A stretch of DNA of 62,000 bases from the NCBI GenBank assembly GCA_009760855.2, contig WPIO01000059.1, positions 602,501 to 664,500 of the forward strand, in the 5' to 3' direction. The stretch is from Cristatella mucedo. Taxonomy: Eukaryota > Bryozoa > Phylactolaemata > Cristatellidae. Below, piece after piece: positions 33,858 to 44,257 of the stretch (position 1 is its first letter; each line of letters opens with the position of its first letter). Under the pieces are notes generated by a model. That model did not search any database. It saw only the letters and a list, made by a program, of their open reading frames with translations, and had not been told where the DNA came from. The position numbers and the translations under genes are program-made.

Positions 33858-35521
33858 TAGACGAGCCTTACTGGCTGTCACCACTGCTTGCAGTCGGCAA
33901 TAAAGAATTGTCAACTGCATGGACTCGAAACCACGACCTGGGTCACGAAGTGTGCTAGCTAGCACCTTCACCCCGGACTTAATATCCAGGGGCATACGAA
34001 ATGCACGTCCACTAACTACCCCGTGACTGCTGACCCATCGCTCTGTGACTGCTGACCCATCGCCTTGTGACCACTACCTGTTTATTGCTGTCGGTCGTGG
34101 TTAATGAAAAGTTGCCAGTTAGAAGAGGGCCAGCCATGGACCGCAGATTTCCTGTCGCTTTGGCACTGTTGCGATGCACTTAGTACTACTCTCGAGAGAT
34201 TAAAGAACTCAAGTACTGTTTTGGCCCAGTGGTTAAGGTGCTCGCCCTGATCAAGGTGCCCTGATCAAGGTCTGGCCGAGTTCGTGGGCTCGAGCCCCGT
34301 GGCATGGTGTGAAGCGCCTGAATAGAGATTAAGTTCTCTTAGGGCGCTATACAAATGAATTATATTTTATTTACATTTAAAGTAAAGAACCACCTACGCT
34401 TTCATGTGTACCTGCCGTAAAGCAAGGCTCAGAGAGTGGGATTAGGACAGCTGCCTTGTTGTAGTCCTCATCCGGTCATGCATACCGAGTGTGGCACTGA
34501 TAATGCTCTGAATTCGCCGGTTTCTAGTTCACTCTGGAATTTGTGGCATTCGAACGAGTCGCAGGATTCGTATTCGGCCAGATGACTGAACTTTGTAGCA
34601 TCATCATCATTATGGCGATCGCTGTAGCATCATCATCATTATGGTGATCGCTCTTGGCGATCGCTCTTGGCGACGTATCCGTACTTCACAGATGCACCAG
34701 CCGAGACCAGACCGACACTTGGGAATAGAATGTATCCCGTGGTAGTGGAGCCGTACCCAGAATGTAGGCGAGACCAGAGCGTACCGAACCGGACGTTCCC
34801 GGTGGAGGAGCGTGCCGAGTCGGTTCACGAGTGGCCACGTGCCAGATCTTGTTGACACTGCTTCGCTGCAAGCCTCGAGCGTGGCCTGCATTGAAAAGAA
34901 TGCAGGCTGGGCGGCATGCTAGAGGGTGGTGTCACGTGCTCTCCTTGTCAGCAACCTGTTCGTTAGGGGCAAGTCGTTGTGGCCCGATTCCAACCGACTT
35001 GTATGAGAGCCGCCGCCGCCGCACTTACCAGCCGCTACCCAGTGCTGCGATAGACGACAAGCCACTGGCGACTGCGCGCCTGCTGCACACAGCTGTGCAC
35101 GCGGTGCCGGCACGGCGCACGTGTGGCGCCGGTTTCAGCTCGCTCGCTGCCTTTGCATTGCACCTTGTGCTGCCTCTGCTAGGCTGCTCTGCTGCTAGTG
35201 TGGACGTCACTGCTGCCCTAGGATGGCCCACTATGAGCTGCTGCACGACGTGCAGACCTTGGCCATGATCTGCTGTTCGATGGGCCACCGGAAAAGCTCC
35301 GAGGGACTGGCAGACGAGGCGCCGTCCCGGCAGCAACAGAAGCAGCTGTCGACGTCCTCACGTCTCTTCGGTGGCGGCCGTCCGTCGGCGACGGCCTCGG
35401 GCGCCATGTCGCAGTCGCTCATCGTGCACAGCCGCTCGCCTTCAGAGCCCAGCTCCAGCACCAACGTAAGCTCTCCTCCATCGGTGGCTGCTCTCTGCTC
35501 TCTCATCTCTTGCCTGTGTTT

Positions 35522-35552
<31 letters not shown>

Positions 35553-35598
35553 CTCTCTCTGCTCTCTCTCTCTCTCTCTCTCTCCTCCTGCCTCTTGC

Positions 35599-35636
<38 letters not shown>

Positions 35637-35686
35637 GCTCTCTCTCTGCTCTCTCTCTCTCTCCTCCCACCTCTTGCCTGTGTTTG

Positions 35687-35745
<59 letters not shown>

Positions 35746-38700
35746 GCTCTCTCCTCCCACCTCTTGCCTGTCTTTGTCTCTCTCGCTCTCTCTCTCTCTG
35801 CTCTCTCTCTCTCCTCCCACCTCTTGCCTGTGTTTGCCTCTCTCTCCTCTTCCCGCTTTCTGTCTCTCTGCTACTCGTCATTGCCAGCGGTCGCGGCTGT
35901 GTTGTTCCTGCGTTGCGCAGCATCGTGGGCCCCAACCGACCGACCTGCCTACTTCCTGCCTGCCCTCATGTGCCCGGGTCATGCTGAATGTCTGCCGAAG
36001 AGTTGGCTGAGGTGACTCTTCATTGTTCACTCTTGTTCCATGCACACCGGCCTGCCAGGAGTTTTCCTAGGGGGGGGCTGGGTCTGGTGTGCATGCCCGT
36101 GCACCGATGCAGCAGCAGCAGCAGCAGCAGCGGGGATGACTCCGACAACGAGGCTGTCCGGTCGCCATCCTTGTTCTCTTTTAGCTCGAGTCCTTTGGTG
36201 ACGCGGCGAGCAGCAGCTGGACGCTTAGTAAGTGCCCCCGCGCTGCGCGCTCGTGGCCGCGAGCAACAGAGGCGCTCTCGTTTTTCTGTTTGTACGTCAG
36301 CAGTTGAAAAGGTACCACACCGTGCACCCTACGGATAGGCAGTTTGTGCACGATTGGGTGAGCTATCTATGTAAGTGGAGTGTTCGTGCGTGCGGCACAG
36401 TAGCCGGAGTAGACGACGTGTGGCCGCCGTTCGCGAACTCCCATCAGGCGTGCATTCCGGTGTGCACCAATCAAACTGCTGCTGTGTCGGCCGTATCCCG
36501 CCTCCTAGGCCGCCCCCTGGTGGCACCTCTCGACTCGGCTCGTGCGTAGTAGTCACGTGTCGTGTGTCACGTGGTAACGGCTGCTTGCTTTCCAGCTCGC
36601 TGGCTCACACCACCCTGCCGAATGCTTGAGAGCGGCCTCGGGCTCTGTTGCATCGACGCCCCCTATCGGTCGGTCGGCCATGTCTACGCATCCGGGTGTG
36701 AGGAGCTGCTTTACTTTTTCAGTTGGGCTCGAGCTTCGCTTGCTTTCTCGGACCTGGCAATGCGGCCGCAGGCTGCACATTTACCTTTTTTCTTTCTACA
36801 GTCGAGCAACCGCGTGCTTCTTTGACACAGTCGAGCTCGCGGGCCCGCGCGGCGCCGCCTCGACTCGTTTGGCTGGACACTCTGGCGCGGCCTCCGCGAG
36901 TCCGCTTGGCTCCGTAGGGGTTCGCTGCTTGGTATCGGCGTTGCACTGGCTGCCGTTACTCACGCGTCCGTGTCCCTCTTTGCTCTTTTGCTCCGATTTG
37001 ATGCAGTGATGGATGCAGTGGCAGCGCGAGCGGGCTCTCTATGTTGCCGCGCGGGCTCGCTGGAAGACCGCGCATGCATCAGCGTGCTGCTGTCCCATGC
37101 GTCGTTCAGTCGAGGACACGCCGCCGTCGGCGTGTCCTCCTGTCAGTGCGGTGGTGCGGTGCACCCACTGCACTGCTTTACCTACTACCGCATGCCGTCC
37201 ACTCCGGGTCGCGCCTTTAGTTTTGCTGCCCTGGTTGCCATTAGTTTCCGTTGTACCTTTCTGTCGCCCCTTCCTGAGGAGCAGGCCTCGTTGTTGATGT
37301 GGAAAATAGACGGTTCGTTTCATCTGTTTTCCTTGGTCACTGCCTTAGTTACGCAGTCGAACTCATATTTTGCTAGCTCTTCCTCAGCGACCGGCGACCG
37401 TGAGCTCGAGCCCTGCGGCCTGGATAGCGAGCTGTACAAATTGCACGTCTGTGTAAAATGACACGAGTAAAGAGGGATTAAGACACGTGCCTTTTGCATC
37501 ATCGGAGGAGGTCGGGCTTGAACTGTACGAAGACATACTCCTTCGTGTCAGAGAGAGGAATATTCGGTAGACTGGCAGGCAGCCGTTTATACGGCACGTT
37601 CGCCACGTGTGTTGACGCACCTTTGATGCATCTGCCTCTTTGATGCATCCGACCTTCCCCCTCCTGTGTTAGTCGCAAAGTTTGGACTAGTGTAGTGCTC
37701 TGTGAAAGGTGCCGATCGTAGTTCAGGCGGCTGACACGTGCTGACAGTTCAGCACACGAGCTTGTGGCTTTTTTGGGACAGAGAGGGGAGGGTGCGTTCG
37801 ACTCGGCGACCTTCGACCCCTAGCCGAGTCGTAGCTCCAGCGTAATTTAGCTGTCAGCCACGGCTGTTGGCTGCTGACCGATTCATTGGGTGCCCAATGC
37901 ATCGTATTCAAAGTGGCTCTCGTCTCTTGCATTTGCATTTTGCAGCAGCCTGTATTGCAAGACTGCTTCGAAGCATGAGGGGAGACCCAAGGAGGCCGCC
38001 CTCTCTCTCCTTCCCCTTCTCGGGCTGCTTGCGCTGCGATCGAATGGAGTCACTGTTGTGCATCCAGAGCAAGATCCGCATCGTCACGCTCAGATCACGC
38101 GAGATCTCTCGTGAGCACGCGATCACGCGATCCAGTGATCACGCGAGATCCGCCCAGTGATGTGGCCTTGAGGGGTCGAGCTGCTCGCCTTCGATGACGT
38201 TCGAGGTCGACGCAGGTTCGAGCCTGCAGCTTCCGCCGGCAAGCGCCTGCGGCTTTGCATGCGATCCGATGGCATGTTATCCACTTCTTCGCCATCGGCA
38301 TTCTCACCGGGAAGCAGCCGGCACCTCAGTGCCTCCGTAGTATGCGCCCGTCGTCATCCCAGTCGTCGTGTCGACCGTGCTCGCGTCCGTCCGTCCGTTC
38401 GTGGCCGGTCGTGTTGTTGCGTCTCGTGCCACGCTGCTGCATGTGCAGAGCGAGCACCGTTTTGCTCGGCGTGGGCATATTGCACCGAGCAATCGGTAGC
38501 AGACGGTGGCACATTGCACCGAGCACAAACTCTCTCCTCTCTCTCTCTCTCTCTCTCTCGCCGAGATCGATTGATTCTGTTTGGCGAGGCCCCAATGCTT
38601 CGGCCCCAATGCCTTCGCCTCGCGCTGCCCTGCGGCCCGGTCAGCGTGGAGAGCTGCGCCGCCGTTTCCTATCGCAGCGAAGACGCGTCACTCGGAGAGC

Positions 38701-41267
38701 TTGTCGGGCTCGCTAGAGCCGGAGCTGCGGCTCAACTCCTACCGAAGCATCATGTCCGACGAGTCGTCGCAGGACGTGCAGCAGCAGCAGCAGCAGTCCA
38801 CTCTCAGTCTTCTCTCGGCGCTGCCAGCTGACGAAGCTTTGGAGTAAGTGTATTCATCCGCTGGCGCTGTCGCCTCGGCTCGCTCAGACTTGCTCAGACT
38901 CGTGCCTGATCGATCACTGAAACTCGCTTCTGCCATCGCCTCGCCTATCTTGCAAGCGCATGCCACACAGCCGCACTCTCGTGCTCGTTTATGTGGCACA
39001 CAGTGTGCGCACACGCATGCACTCATTCACCAACCCACACCCACTCAACCACCCAGATGCACCCACGCAGACACACATATCCCATACTCACACCCCACCA
39101 CATCCCACCGCACCCCACACATATACACAGACATACACACGGCTATAATAATAAAATAATAATGATTATTGATGATAATAATAATACATTAGATGCCCTC
39201 AGATAACTCAATCTCTTTCTAGGGGCTTTACATTTGCTGCAAAGGAAACACGATCGGATGGTTAGTGGTAGCACGATCGATAAAAAACAAGAATGACAGG
39301 GTTAGGGGTGCCATGCCACAGGTTCAGCATGCAAGGATGGTTAGTGGCAGCATGTACAGTATAAGCACGCATGAGCGCATAAGGGACTCACTAAATGCTG
39401 TGATAAATAGATGCGTTTTTCGTTTCTTTATAAATGTGGACAAGTCAGGAGATGTCGTGATGCAAGTCGGGGGTAGGGTGAGTTCCAGGCTTTGGGAGCA
39501 TACGAACTAAAGGCAGGGTCTTCAAAGGATTTGAGGTTTGTACGAGGTACAAGTAAACAGTTTCCGAAAAGTGGGTGGTACGATGCTTGGCCTGGTACGG
39601 AAGTAGATCTTATAGGTAGGCTGGAGCCAAAGAATGAAGGGACCTAACAGTGAACGACAGAACCTTGAAGTCGATACGTTGCTTGACTGGTAGCCAGAGC
39701 AGGTCGGCGAGAAGTGGTGTGATGTGGAAACTGCAACGCTCACGACAGACAAGCCTAGCTGCAGAGTTTTGCTCCAGCTGTAAGCGCCTGACTGGCACAT
39801 TCCGGTAGGCCAGCAAGCAAGACATGAGCTGGTCTGTCCGTCTCACGGACGGTGGCTGCTTATGTCTGGATTTGGCAACACCCGAACCAAGTACGGCTGG
39901 TTCCAAACCATAAGTTCTGGGCAGTGTCCATCGTGATTCAAATTGGACAAAAATTGACCGAGACCTCTTCATTAATTCAAAGAAATGTCGGGAACTTTCT
40001 TGCGTCTTTAAATGTCTTCTGCACGCCTTAGGGTGCAGCAAATATTCACCTTCTCCCGCGATTAAGGCGGAAAAAGTTGGCTCTTCTAAAAAATCCTGAG
40101 CAATACCTCCCCTCCCCCCCCCGATAAAATAGAGACAACGTAGCACCCAAATCCCGCAGTGGATGCATACCGATCACCAGTACAGTACTTCGGAGGAAAC
40201 GTTTGCTCAGGAGTCAGCGGACTCGATGGCCTCAGAGATATTTCCCGCGCTTCCCTCGAGTGCCTTCTTGGTCCAATAATCAGCGGTCATGATTGTGAAC
40301 GTTTTCATGTTTGCCTAAACAGAATAATTTGCTTTGCATTACCCCTCATTTATTGGTTCTCTTGCAACTAGTTGTAAAACGCCCGTTGAGAGAGACTAAG
40401 CTCATTTAGGGCGCTTTACGAAGAACTAATTTACTTCTTTTTTTAGCTAATACATGAGCACTTGGTTTCGACGTGCCTCATACAAGTGCATGAGGGTTAA
40501 TTAAGAATGTTATTGGTGTGAGCTGAGAGCTTAACCAAATGCGAATATCGCAACAAACTACAGCAACAGCTATCACGCTGGACACGCAGCTGAGAGATAA
40601 GCAATAATAGACAGGTTAAAAGTGACTTTTGATGGAGGACCAGAAGTGTCCGATAGAAAGTTACTTACAGTCCCTCTAGAATTGCCTATACCTCGACTAC
40701 TCGGTGACAGAATGTCGCAGCGTAAATGCGCAGAAAATTAGCGCGATCTTTGATTTGCTATACTTATTGTCGCCCCGTCACTGGCCGCGTTTTAGCGCTA
40801 GTAGCGTTTCGCTTAATGAGGTTCGGCGAATCCACGGCACAGTACGAACCTGACGCGCGGCCGAATAGAAAGCAGGCGCCCCTTCTGATCAACTAGAAGG
40901 AGAAAGCATTTCCGTTGACTTAATGGCGGCACCTATAAAAACGTTCTATGGCCTAAATATAGCATACCAGGACGCGGATAGAGATAAATAGCGGCAGCCT
41001 TGGGCGGAGGAGGGGGAGGCAGAACTACGCCCCGACCGATTGGGTTTACGCTTTTTGATTAATAATAATAATAATAATATTGCACTTGATAAAGCGCCCT
41101 CAGAGAACTTAATCTCTTTCTAGGCGCTTTTCATGTGCTGAATTTGTTTGAGTAGTAGCTGATGTAATAGATCATTTACTTATGTGTGGCAACAGAATGT
41201 GGCAAACGATAGAGATTAGATTGCTGCTGCTTGTGCAATACTCACAATTTGCCACCGAGGTCATGAA

Positions 41268-41317
<50 letters not shown>

Positions 41318-42878
41318 TGAGAACTTTCCCGAAGAGAGCTGGCTCGCAGCACGCCGCTGGGGTCAGAGCTCGCTATCTGTCCTACGTCTGTCGCTAGCCG
41401 CGGCAGGACAAAGATGAACTTGCTGAGCAGCCACACTAGAGTGCTCTGTCAGTCTGTATCTTATGCCAGATTTGCTTATGGCAAACTGGGATGCCATCGA
41501 TCTTTGTTAAGCATTTCCGATTCCACAAAGGGCCACCGGTATTCTTTAATCGAAGCTTGTGGTACTGGTACGTGCTGTCGAGACATGACCGCGCGTCCCG
41601 GAGATTCCTCGTGGCCGGACCGTCTCATTCCCGTTCGCAGCTAACTGCACATAGACAGCCATGCTAACCAGAAAATAAAAAATCATGAAAACCCAAAACG
41701 AGAGAATATGGTGGTCGGCAGGTTTTCATTAGATTCCCGGATTCCAGCCAAGTTTCGTAATGTCTTGATAATATCCCACTGCATTTCAACCCCGACCGGA
41801 ATAATCTGAGCTGGGGAGCCAGTTCCTTCCAGTGGCCGGAAGGCTCCCCGTTCCGCATTTCGTCGCAGCAGCAGCTGCTGCTCGAAGCTCCTGACTCGCT
41901 GTCGTCGTTCATCGCTGTTTGTGGGTCCGGGCCCATTGTCACTTTGGTACTGAGGTGTGTGTACGTGCACATCTGCAGGCACGCGAACATCAGCCTGCTT
42001 CGTTGTGTTCGGCGGTCACACCGACTCCAGCGCTGAAAGCTGCGAGCAGTCGGTTCACATCTCGAGCTTGTCGTGACACGCCAACCCACGGGGGAGGGAA
42101 GGGGGGAGGCTGGACTGCGAGCGGTTCCTGCTGTCAACGTCATAATCATCATGTAGGCTATCTCTGTCGTCGTCTGCCATCGACATACCACGCTTCCTTT
42201 TCAGCATATGTAGAGTGCCTAGAAAGAGATCAAGCTCCCTGAGGGCACTATTCAAGTGCATTATTATTATTATTATTATTACTTCGTGTTTCTGTCACCC
42301 GTAGGTCAGCAGGAGTCGGATCAGCGGGGGCAGCAGCAGCAGCGTACGGCAGTCGCCTGCATCTGGATTTGCCGTCACCGTCGGCGGCCGGCTACGAGGC
42401 GGTCGTCGTTGCAGCGCCGCGCCTGCCGCTCGACTCCTATGTGGCCGCCTATGCCGACCTGCTGCTGTGCTGGGGCCAGGCGAACGCTCGAGCCCGACTG
42501 CTGCGCCACCTGCCGCCCGACTCGCCGCTCGTGCCCGTCAACGTCGCCGACCTAAGCGTCCGGCTCGGCTGCTCGCTGTGCGGCGGCGAGTGGCACGGCG
42601 GCACCTCTGCCGCACCCCTGCCGCTTCCGCCGCCGGCTGGGGGCGCTCGCCGCGAGGCGTGCCGCTGCTCCGCGCAGGCCGGCGGCGCGGCCGGGGGCGG
42701 CGGCCTGGTGCGCTGCTGCCTCTGCCATATCCCCGTACGTGGCTCGCTGCTCATGTGCCACGTGTGCGGGCACGGCGGTCACGTGCAGCACGTGACCGCC
42801 TGGTTCGCACGCAAGGACAAGTGTCCGACGGGCTGCGGCTGCTCGTGCACCGAGCACCGGTGCAACGCGCCTGCCTGA
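25081..42878 (+). CDS. WDR59: WDR59 orthologue, whole gene span (about 9 coding exons)
   Basis: The family product is a subunit of GATOR2 (with MIOS, WDR24, SEH1L and SEC13), which works at the lysosome to relieve GATOR1 inhibition of TORC1 when amino acids are present. The domain order matches the family: an N-terminal WD40 propeller (exons 1-3), an RWD domain (exon 4, about residues 465-592), a conserved segment containing HDVQTLAM (exon 5) and a C-terminal Cys/His zinc domain ending CPTGCGCSC (last exon). Exons 1-2-3-4 join in phase at GT-AG sites, and so does the chain 36301-36370, 38678-38843, 42305-42878. The exon 4/5 donor and the start of exon 6 are less certain. The protein would be roughly 1,350 residues, longer than the roughly 970 of vertebrate WDR59, because of Ser, Ala, Gly and Gln runs. 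No frame-breaking lesion is seen, so it looks functional. Confidence 0.9.
25740..28450 (+). mobile_element. CR1/L2-like LINE (family A), best-preserved copy, in WDR59 intron 1
   Basis: This non-LTR retrotransposon is 5'-truncated within the endonuclease. Visible parts are endonuclease motifs GDFNFHF (25804) and SDH, the linker WFTTDIKLAKSTKRKLEKAY, RT blocks from RPLLKK and YRPVSLLSF through the active-site YADD (27361-27372), the C-terminal LHWLPVKQ..IDFK and APKAWNSL segments, a 3' UTR and an ATT tail. Lesions are a frameshift at an A7 run (26814-26820), an in-frame TAG in the GVPQGS motif (27271-27273), frame changes between about 27,660 and 27,735, and loss of the 5' end. It lies in the sense direction of WDR59. 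Confidence 0.93.
28870..29440 (-). mobile_element. Degenerate LINE remnant in WDR59 intron 1
   Basis: Minus-strand sequence around 29,195-29,400 matches the family C-terminal region: GAATGAAGGGACCT, and GTAGGCAGACTTGGCTGTGAAGCTGATG opposite the same block at 1,618. Frames are broken. Together with the copy at 25,740-28,450 it makes most of intron 1 transposon-derived. Confidence 0.6.
29847..30300 (+). CDS. WDR59: WDR59 exon 2: central WD40 repeats
   Basis: It encodes DHVLASSHYRDVRLWDVRR, GHSHRILGLDW, STALDGVVFVWD, a segment with GLMTSAMPQ that matches the family's GLVTVMVPQ-type segment, and HAFIGQNDLVYDFHWREADD. The acceptor is TTCCAG|GACCAC (phase 0), which joins exon 1 exactly at the WSK-D boundary. 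The donor is GATA|GTGCGT, leaving one nucleotide (phase 1). A 4.3-kb intron full of LINE sequence separates it from exon 1. Confidence 0.92.
30585..30655 (+). CDS. WDR59: WDR59 exon 3: last WD40 blade
   Basis: This 71-nt exon encodes YQLVAWSRDQTLRQWKYE, almost identical to the vertebrate YQLVTWSRDQTLRMW. The acceptor CGCTTAG|GTTACC supplies two nucleotides that complete the codon left by exon 2 (A+GT, Ser). The donor AAG|GTCAGT is phase 0 and matches exon 4. The phase agreement on both sides and the motif make this short exon secure. Confidence 0.92.
31081..32948 (+). CDS. WDR59: WDR59 exon 4: RWD domain and low-complexity region
   Basis: The acceptor is TTTTTGCAG|CTATCC, phase 0. The exon encodes about 620 residues. 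After an Ala/Thr-rich start comes an RWD domain (about residues 465-592) from LQVELDSL to CLESCVRLARQRLDAL. Then follow Ser/Gly/Ala-rich stretches, the conserved AAVFSPSGTLIVFY (about residue 692), RCSVVVIYDVTSSLPVSRKL (about 834) and DLVQIWKLLE (about 885), all recognisable WDR59 segments. Vertebrate WDR59 spreads this region over several exons, and here it is one uninterrupted exon. The 3' end is inferred: the frame stops at 32996 and ACAT|GTATGA at 32949 is the best in-frame donor whose phase fits exon 5. Other weak donors exist. Confidence 0.82.
33055..33315. repeat. CT-rich imperfect repeat, WDR59 intron 4
   Basis: CTCTCTTTCTCTCC-type units just downstream of the exon 4 frame. Confidence 0.92.
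33771..33854. repeat. CT then AT compound microsatellite
   Basis: About 52 bp of CT followed by about 31 bp of AT. Confidence 0.96.
33854..33990 (-). mobile_element. SINE type 2 next to CT/AT microsatellites
   Basis: Minus strand: box B GGTTTCGAGTCC, GCAAGCAGTGGTGACAGC, CAGTAAGGCTCGTC, ending at the AT repeat 33,823-33,854. It lies in WDR59 intron 4. Confidence 0.7.
34215..34378 (+). mobile_element. SINE type 1 in WDR59 intron 4
   Basis: TTTTGGCCCAGTGGTTAAGG, a short internal duplication (CCTGATCAAGGTG twice), box B GGGCTCGAGCCCC, then the hairpin tail and ATGAATTATATTTTATTT. Confidence 0.87.
35222..35465 (+). CDS. WDR59: WDR59 exon 5: HDVQTLAM segment
   Basis: It encodes MAHYELLHDVQTLAMICC, matching the family's LLAHYxxLRDVQTLAMLC, then SQSLIVHSRSPSEPSSS, matching NLVVSHSRYPSFTSSGS. 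The acceptor is CTGCCCTAG|G, so one nucleotide completes the preceding codon. The donor AAC|GTAAGC is strong, phase 0. The ATG at 35223 is internal to the protein and not a start. A CT-rich minisatellite follows directly in the intron. Confidence 0.88.
35510..35860. repeat. CT-rich minisatellite after WDR59 exon 5
   Basis: At least four spaced repeats of CACCTCTTGCCTGTSTTTG separated by CT runs. Long frames on both strands here are repeat artefacts. Confidence 0.92.
36107..36227 (+). CDS. WDR59: Probable WDR59 exon 6: acidic/Ser-rich linker, 5' boundary unresolved
   Basis: The open frame encodes a Ser run, then SGDDSDNEAVRSPSLFSF and a basic stretch, ending at a strong donor, CTTA|GTAAGT at 36228 (phase 0). 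A low-complexity linker is expected at this place in the protein. Three plausible acceptors (after 36057, 36069 and 36106) give a start phase that does not fit exon 5. A weak acceptor after 36011 does fit, so either that is used or an unseen small exon lies between. The start given here is the CAG at 36104-36106. Confidence 0.4.
36301..36370 (+). CDS. WDR59: Possible WDR59 exon 7, 70 nt
   Basis: The acceptor TTTGTACGTCAG|CAGTTG follows a pyrimidine-rich stretch, and the donor CTAT|GTAAGT is strong. The exon enters in phase 0, matching the end of exon 6, and leaves in phase 1, matching the start of the next exon at 38678. It would encode 23 residues, beginning QLKRYHTVHP. I see no similarity to known WDR59 sequence, so the call rests on splice signals and phase only. 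Confidence 0.35.
38678..38843 (+). CDS. WDR59: Probable WDR59 exon 8: Ser/Gln-rich linker
   Basis: The acceptor is TTTCCTATCGCAG|CGAAG (phase 1) and the donor is TTGGA|GTAAGT (phase 2). It encodes SESLSGSLEPELRLNSYRS, then a poly-Gln run and STLSLLSALPADEAL. The two nucleotides left at its end, GA, join the first G of the last exon to make a Glu codon, so the frame continues into the zinc domain. The segment is a variable linker in the family, and the evidence is the splice signals and phase. Confidence 0.6.
39150..39828 (-). mobile_element. LINE family A copy in WDR59 last intron
   Basis: Minus strand: ATT-rich tail at the left, then hairpin, 3' UTR, and C-terminal coding region (SLLGPFILWLQPTY-type reading in a shifted frame). 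It is truncated at about 39,828. Confidence 0.87.
40370..40445 (+). mobile_element. Decayed LINE/SINE-type 3' tail
   Basis: GTTGTAAAACGCCC through TTAGGGCGCTTTACG keeps the outer stem of the family hairpin but has no clear body. Confidence 0.5.
41059..41145 (-). mobile_element. LINE family A tail
   Basis: AAT repeat, then the hairpin tail and TTTTCATGTGCTG. It is a minimal insertion in the last WDR59 intron. Confidence 0.78.
41269..41313. repeat. AT microsatellite
   Basis: About 44 bp of pure AT in the last WDR59 intron. Confidence 0.96.
42186..42280 (+). mobile_element. LINE family A tail next to the WDR59 last-exon acceptor
   Basis: CTTCCTTTTCAGCATATG leads into the hairpin (GTGCCTAGAAAGAGATC...GAGGGCAC) and an ATT tail ending at 42280. 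The exon begins at 42305. Confidence 0.85.
42305..42878 (+). CDS. WDR59: WDR59 last exon: C-terminal zinc-binding domain
   Basis: The acceptor is TGTCACCCGTAG|GTC. After an Ala-rich start it encodes SYVAAYADLLLCWG, matching the family's KKCYGEILYRWG, then CSLC...CRC and a RING-like cluster: CCLCHIPVRG, CHVCGHGGHVQHVTAWF and CPTGCGCSC. These Cys/His residues match vertebrate WDR59 one for one, although the linker between the first pairs is expanded by Gly and Ala. The stop is TGA at 42876-42878. The acceptor lies only 24 nt downstream of a LINE 3' tail (see findings). Confidence 0.92.
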
Positions 42879-43434
42879 TGCCGCAGCGGTGCTGCTGCTC
42901 TGCCTCGTTCTGGAGGCTGCGGGCGAGGCGCGACCTGCTCCGTCCGAACCGAACGGCGAACTACTGCTGCCTCGTCTTACTTTGGCTGCAGCCAGGGTCT
43001 CGCATATTGCGAGAGCCTGGCTGCGCTTCAACACTTTTGAGGAGGAGGAGGAGGAGACATCGGTCGGAGCTCCATGCCGTCAGTTGTGCAAAACGTTGGC
43101 ATGCGTGCGACCTTGAGCAGGAGGAGCGACCTTGAGCAGTACTCACGGCAGGAGCAGCACACGAACGCTGGCAGAGAAGATGCTGCAGAGGGAGGATTAA
43201 TTTCTGGGTTGTGGTAGAGCCACTGGAAGGCTTCATCCTAACGGTTCGAACTGCAGCACGTGGGTACTGTGCTTGATGTGCTTGCTCAAACAGTTGCTGT
43301 TGCTCAGAGCCTCTTAAGTGGGTTTCAGTGGCATTCGATTGTGTGCACATGCATGTACCCTTATGTATACTGAAACAGTATCGTATGTCTGACTATGCAT
43401 TTATAAAAAGTATGCTGTTTACTCTCACGCGTGG

Positions 43435-43435
<1 letters not shown>

Positions 43436-43484
<49 letters not shown>
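43436..43484. repeat. CA microsatellite
   Basis: CA units with one AA interruption. Confidence 0.96.
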
Positions 43485-43485
<1 letters not shown>

Positions 43486-44187
43486 TCGTGTGTCCATATC
43501 AATATGCTATGTGGAAGTCATAATGAGCACTCAAACTTATGGCAGTTTTCATGAGGGCATTAGCAAGTACAAATTAGCTAGCTAGCTAATATGTACACCA
43601 CCAAACGTTGCTGATACATGATATTCAATATGAAAATTAAAGACCGTGCATATAAAAGTGAAGATTGCACCAAGGCTGACTCACCTCGAGTCTGGCTTAG
43701 TAGTCAAAGTCTTCCCAGGAGGCCTGAAGATCGTCACGAAGATTGACTGTCCCGGTCCCAGGCTCTTCTTTGCGTTTATACCCGGCACTGTGAGATCATC
43801 TTAGCAGTGTTTACACACGAAATTAGATAATTTGCTTATCTAAAGCCCGCTCTTCACTAATTCGTAATCCTCTTTGCAACTGAATCTTTCATTTCAACTA
43901 TTAAATGTTGTAGCTGCATATGCACATTAGCAAACTATCTTGGTACTTTTTCCAAGATGACACCATAGCTGTATCATGGTAGTGGTAGTACGACAAATAT
44001 CACCAAGAGTAAAACGGAATAATTATGCTAGCAACTTGTTAGCGAACCCACGAGACCCAACCGCATTACAAACTATACAGGATTAGGTACTATTAGGACT
44101 ATTGTGCCACCAAGTTGTTAACTGTAATGAGAGAAAGAGCGACCCCCACGGGAGAAAACTGACGTACTCCAACTGTTACGACATGCC

Positions 44188-44190
<3 letters not shown>

Positions 44191-44250
<60 letters not shown>
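44191..44250. repeat. GA microsatellite
   Basis: About 28 GA units. Confidence 0.96.

Positions 44251-44257
<7 letters not shown>

Noticed and set aside
35231-35987. Long frames on both strands rich in Arg-Glu or Ser-Leu
   Set aside because: Only the first 243 nt on the plus strand are WDR59 exon 5. The rest is CT/GA repeat sequence beyond a strong donor.
43636-43641. ATTAAA as the WDR59 polyadenylation signal
   Set aside because: A single hexamer without transcript evidence is too weak to annotate as a terminator. It is mentioned only under the intergenic entry.
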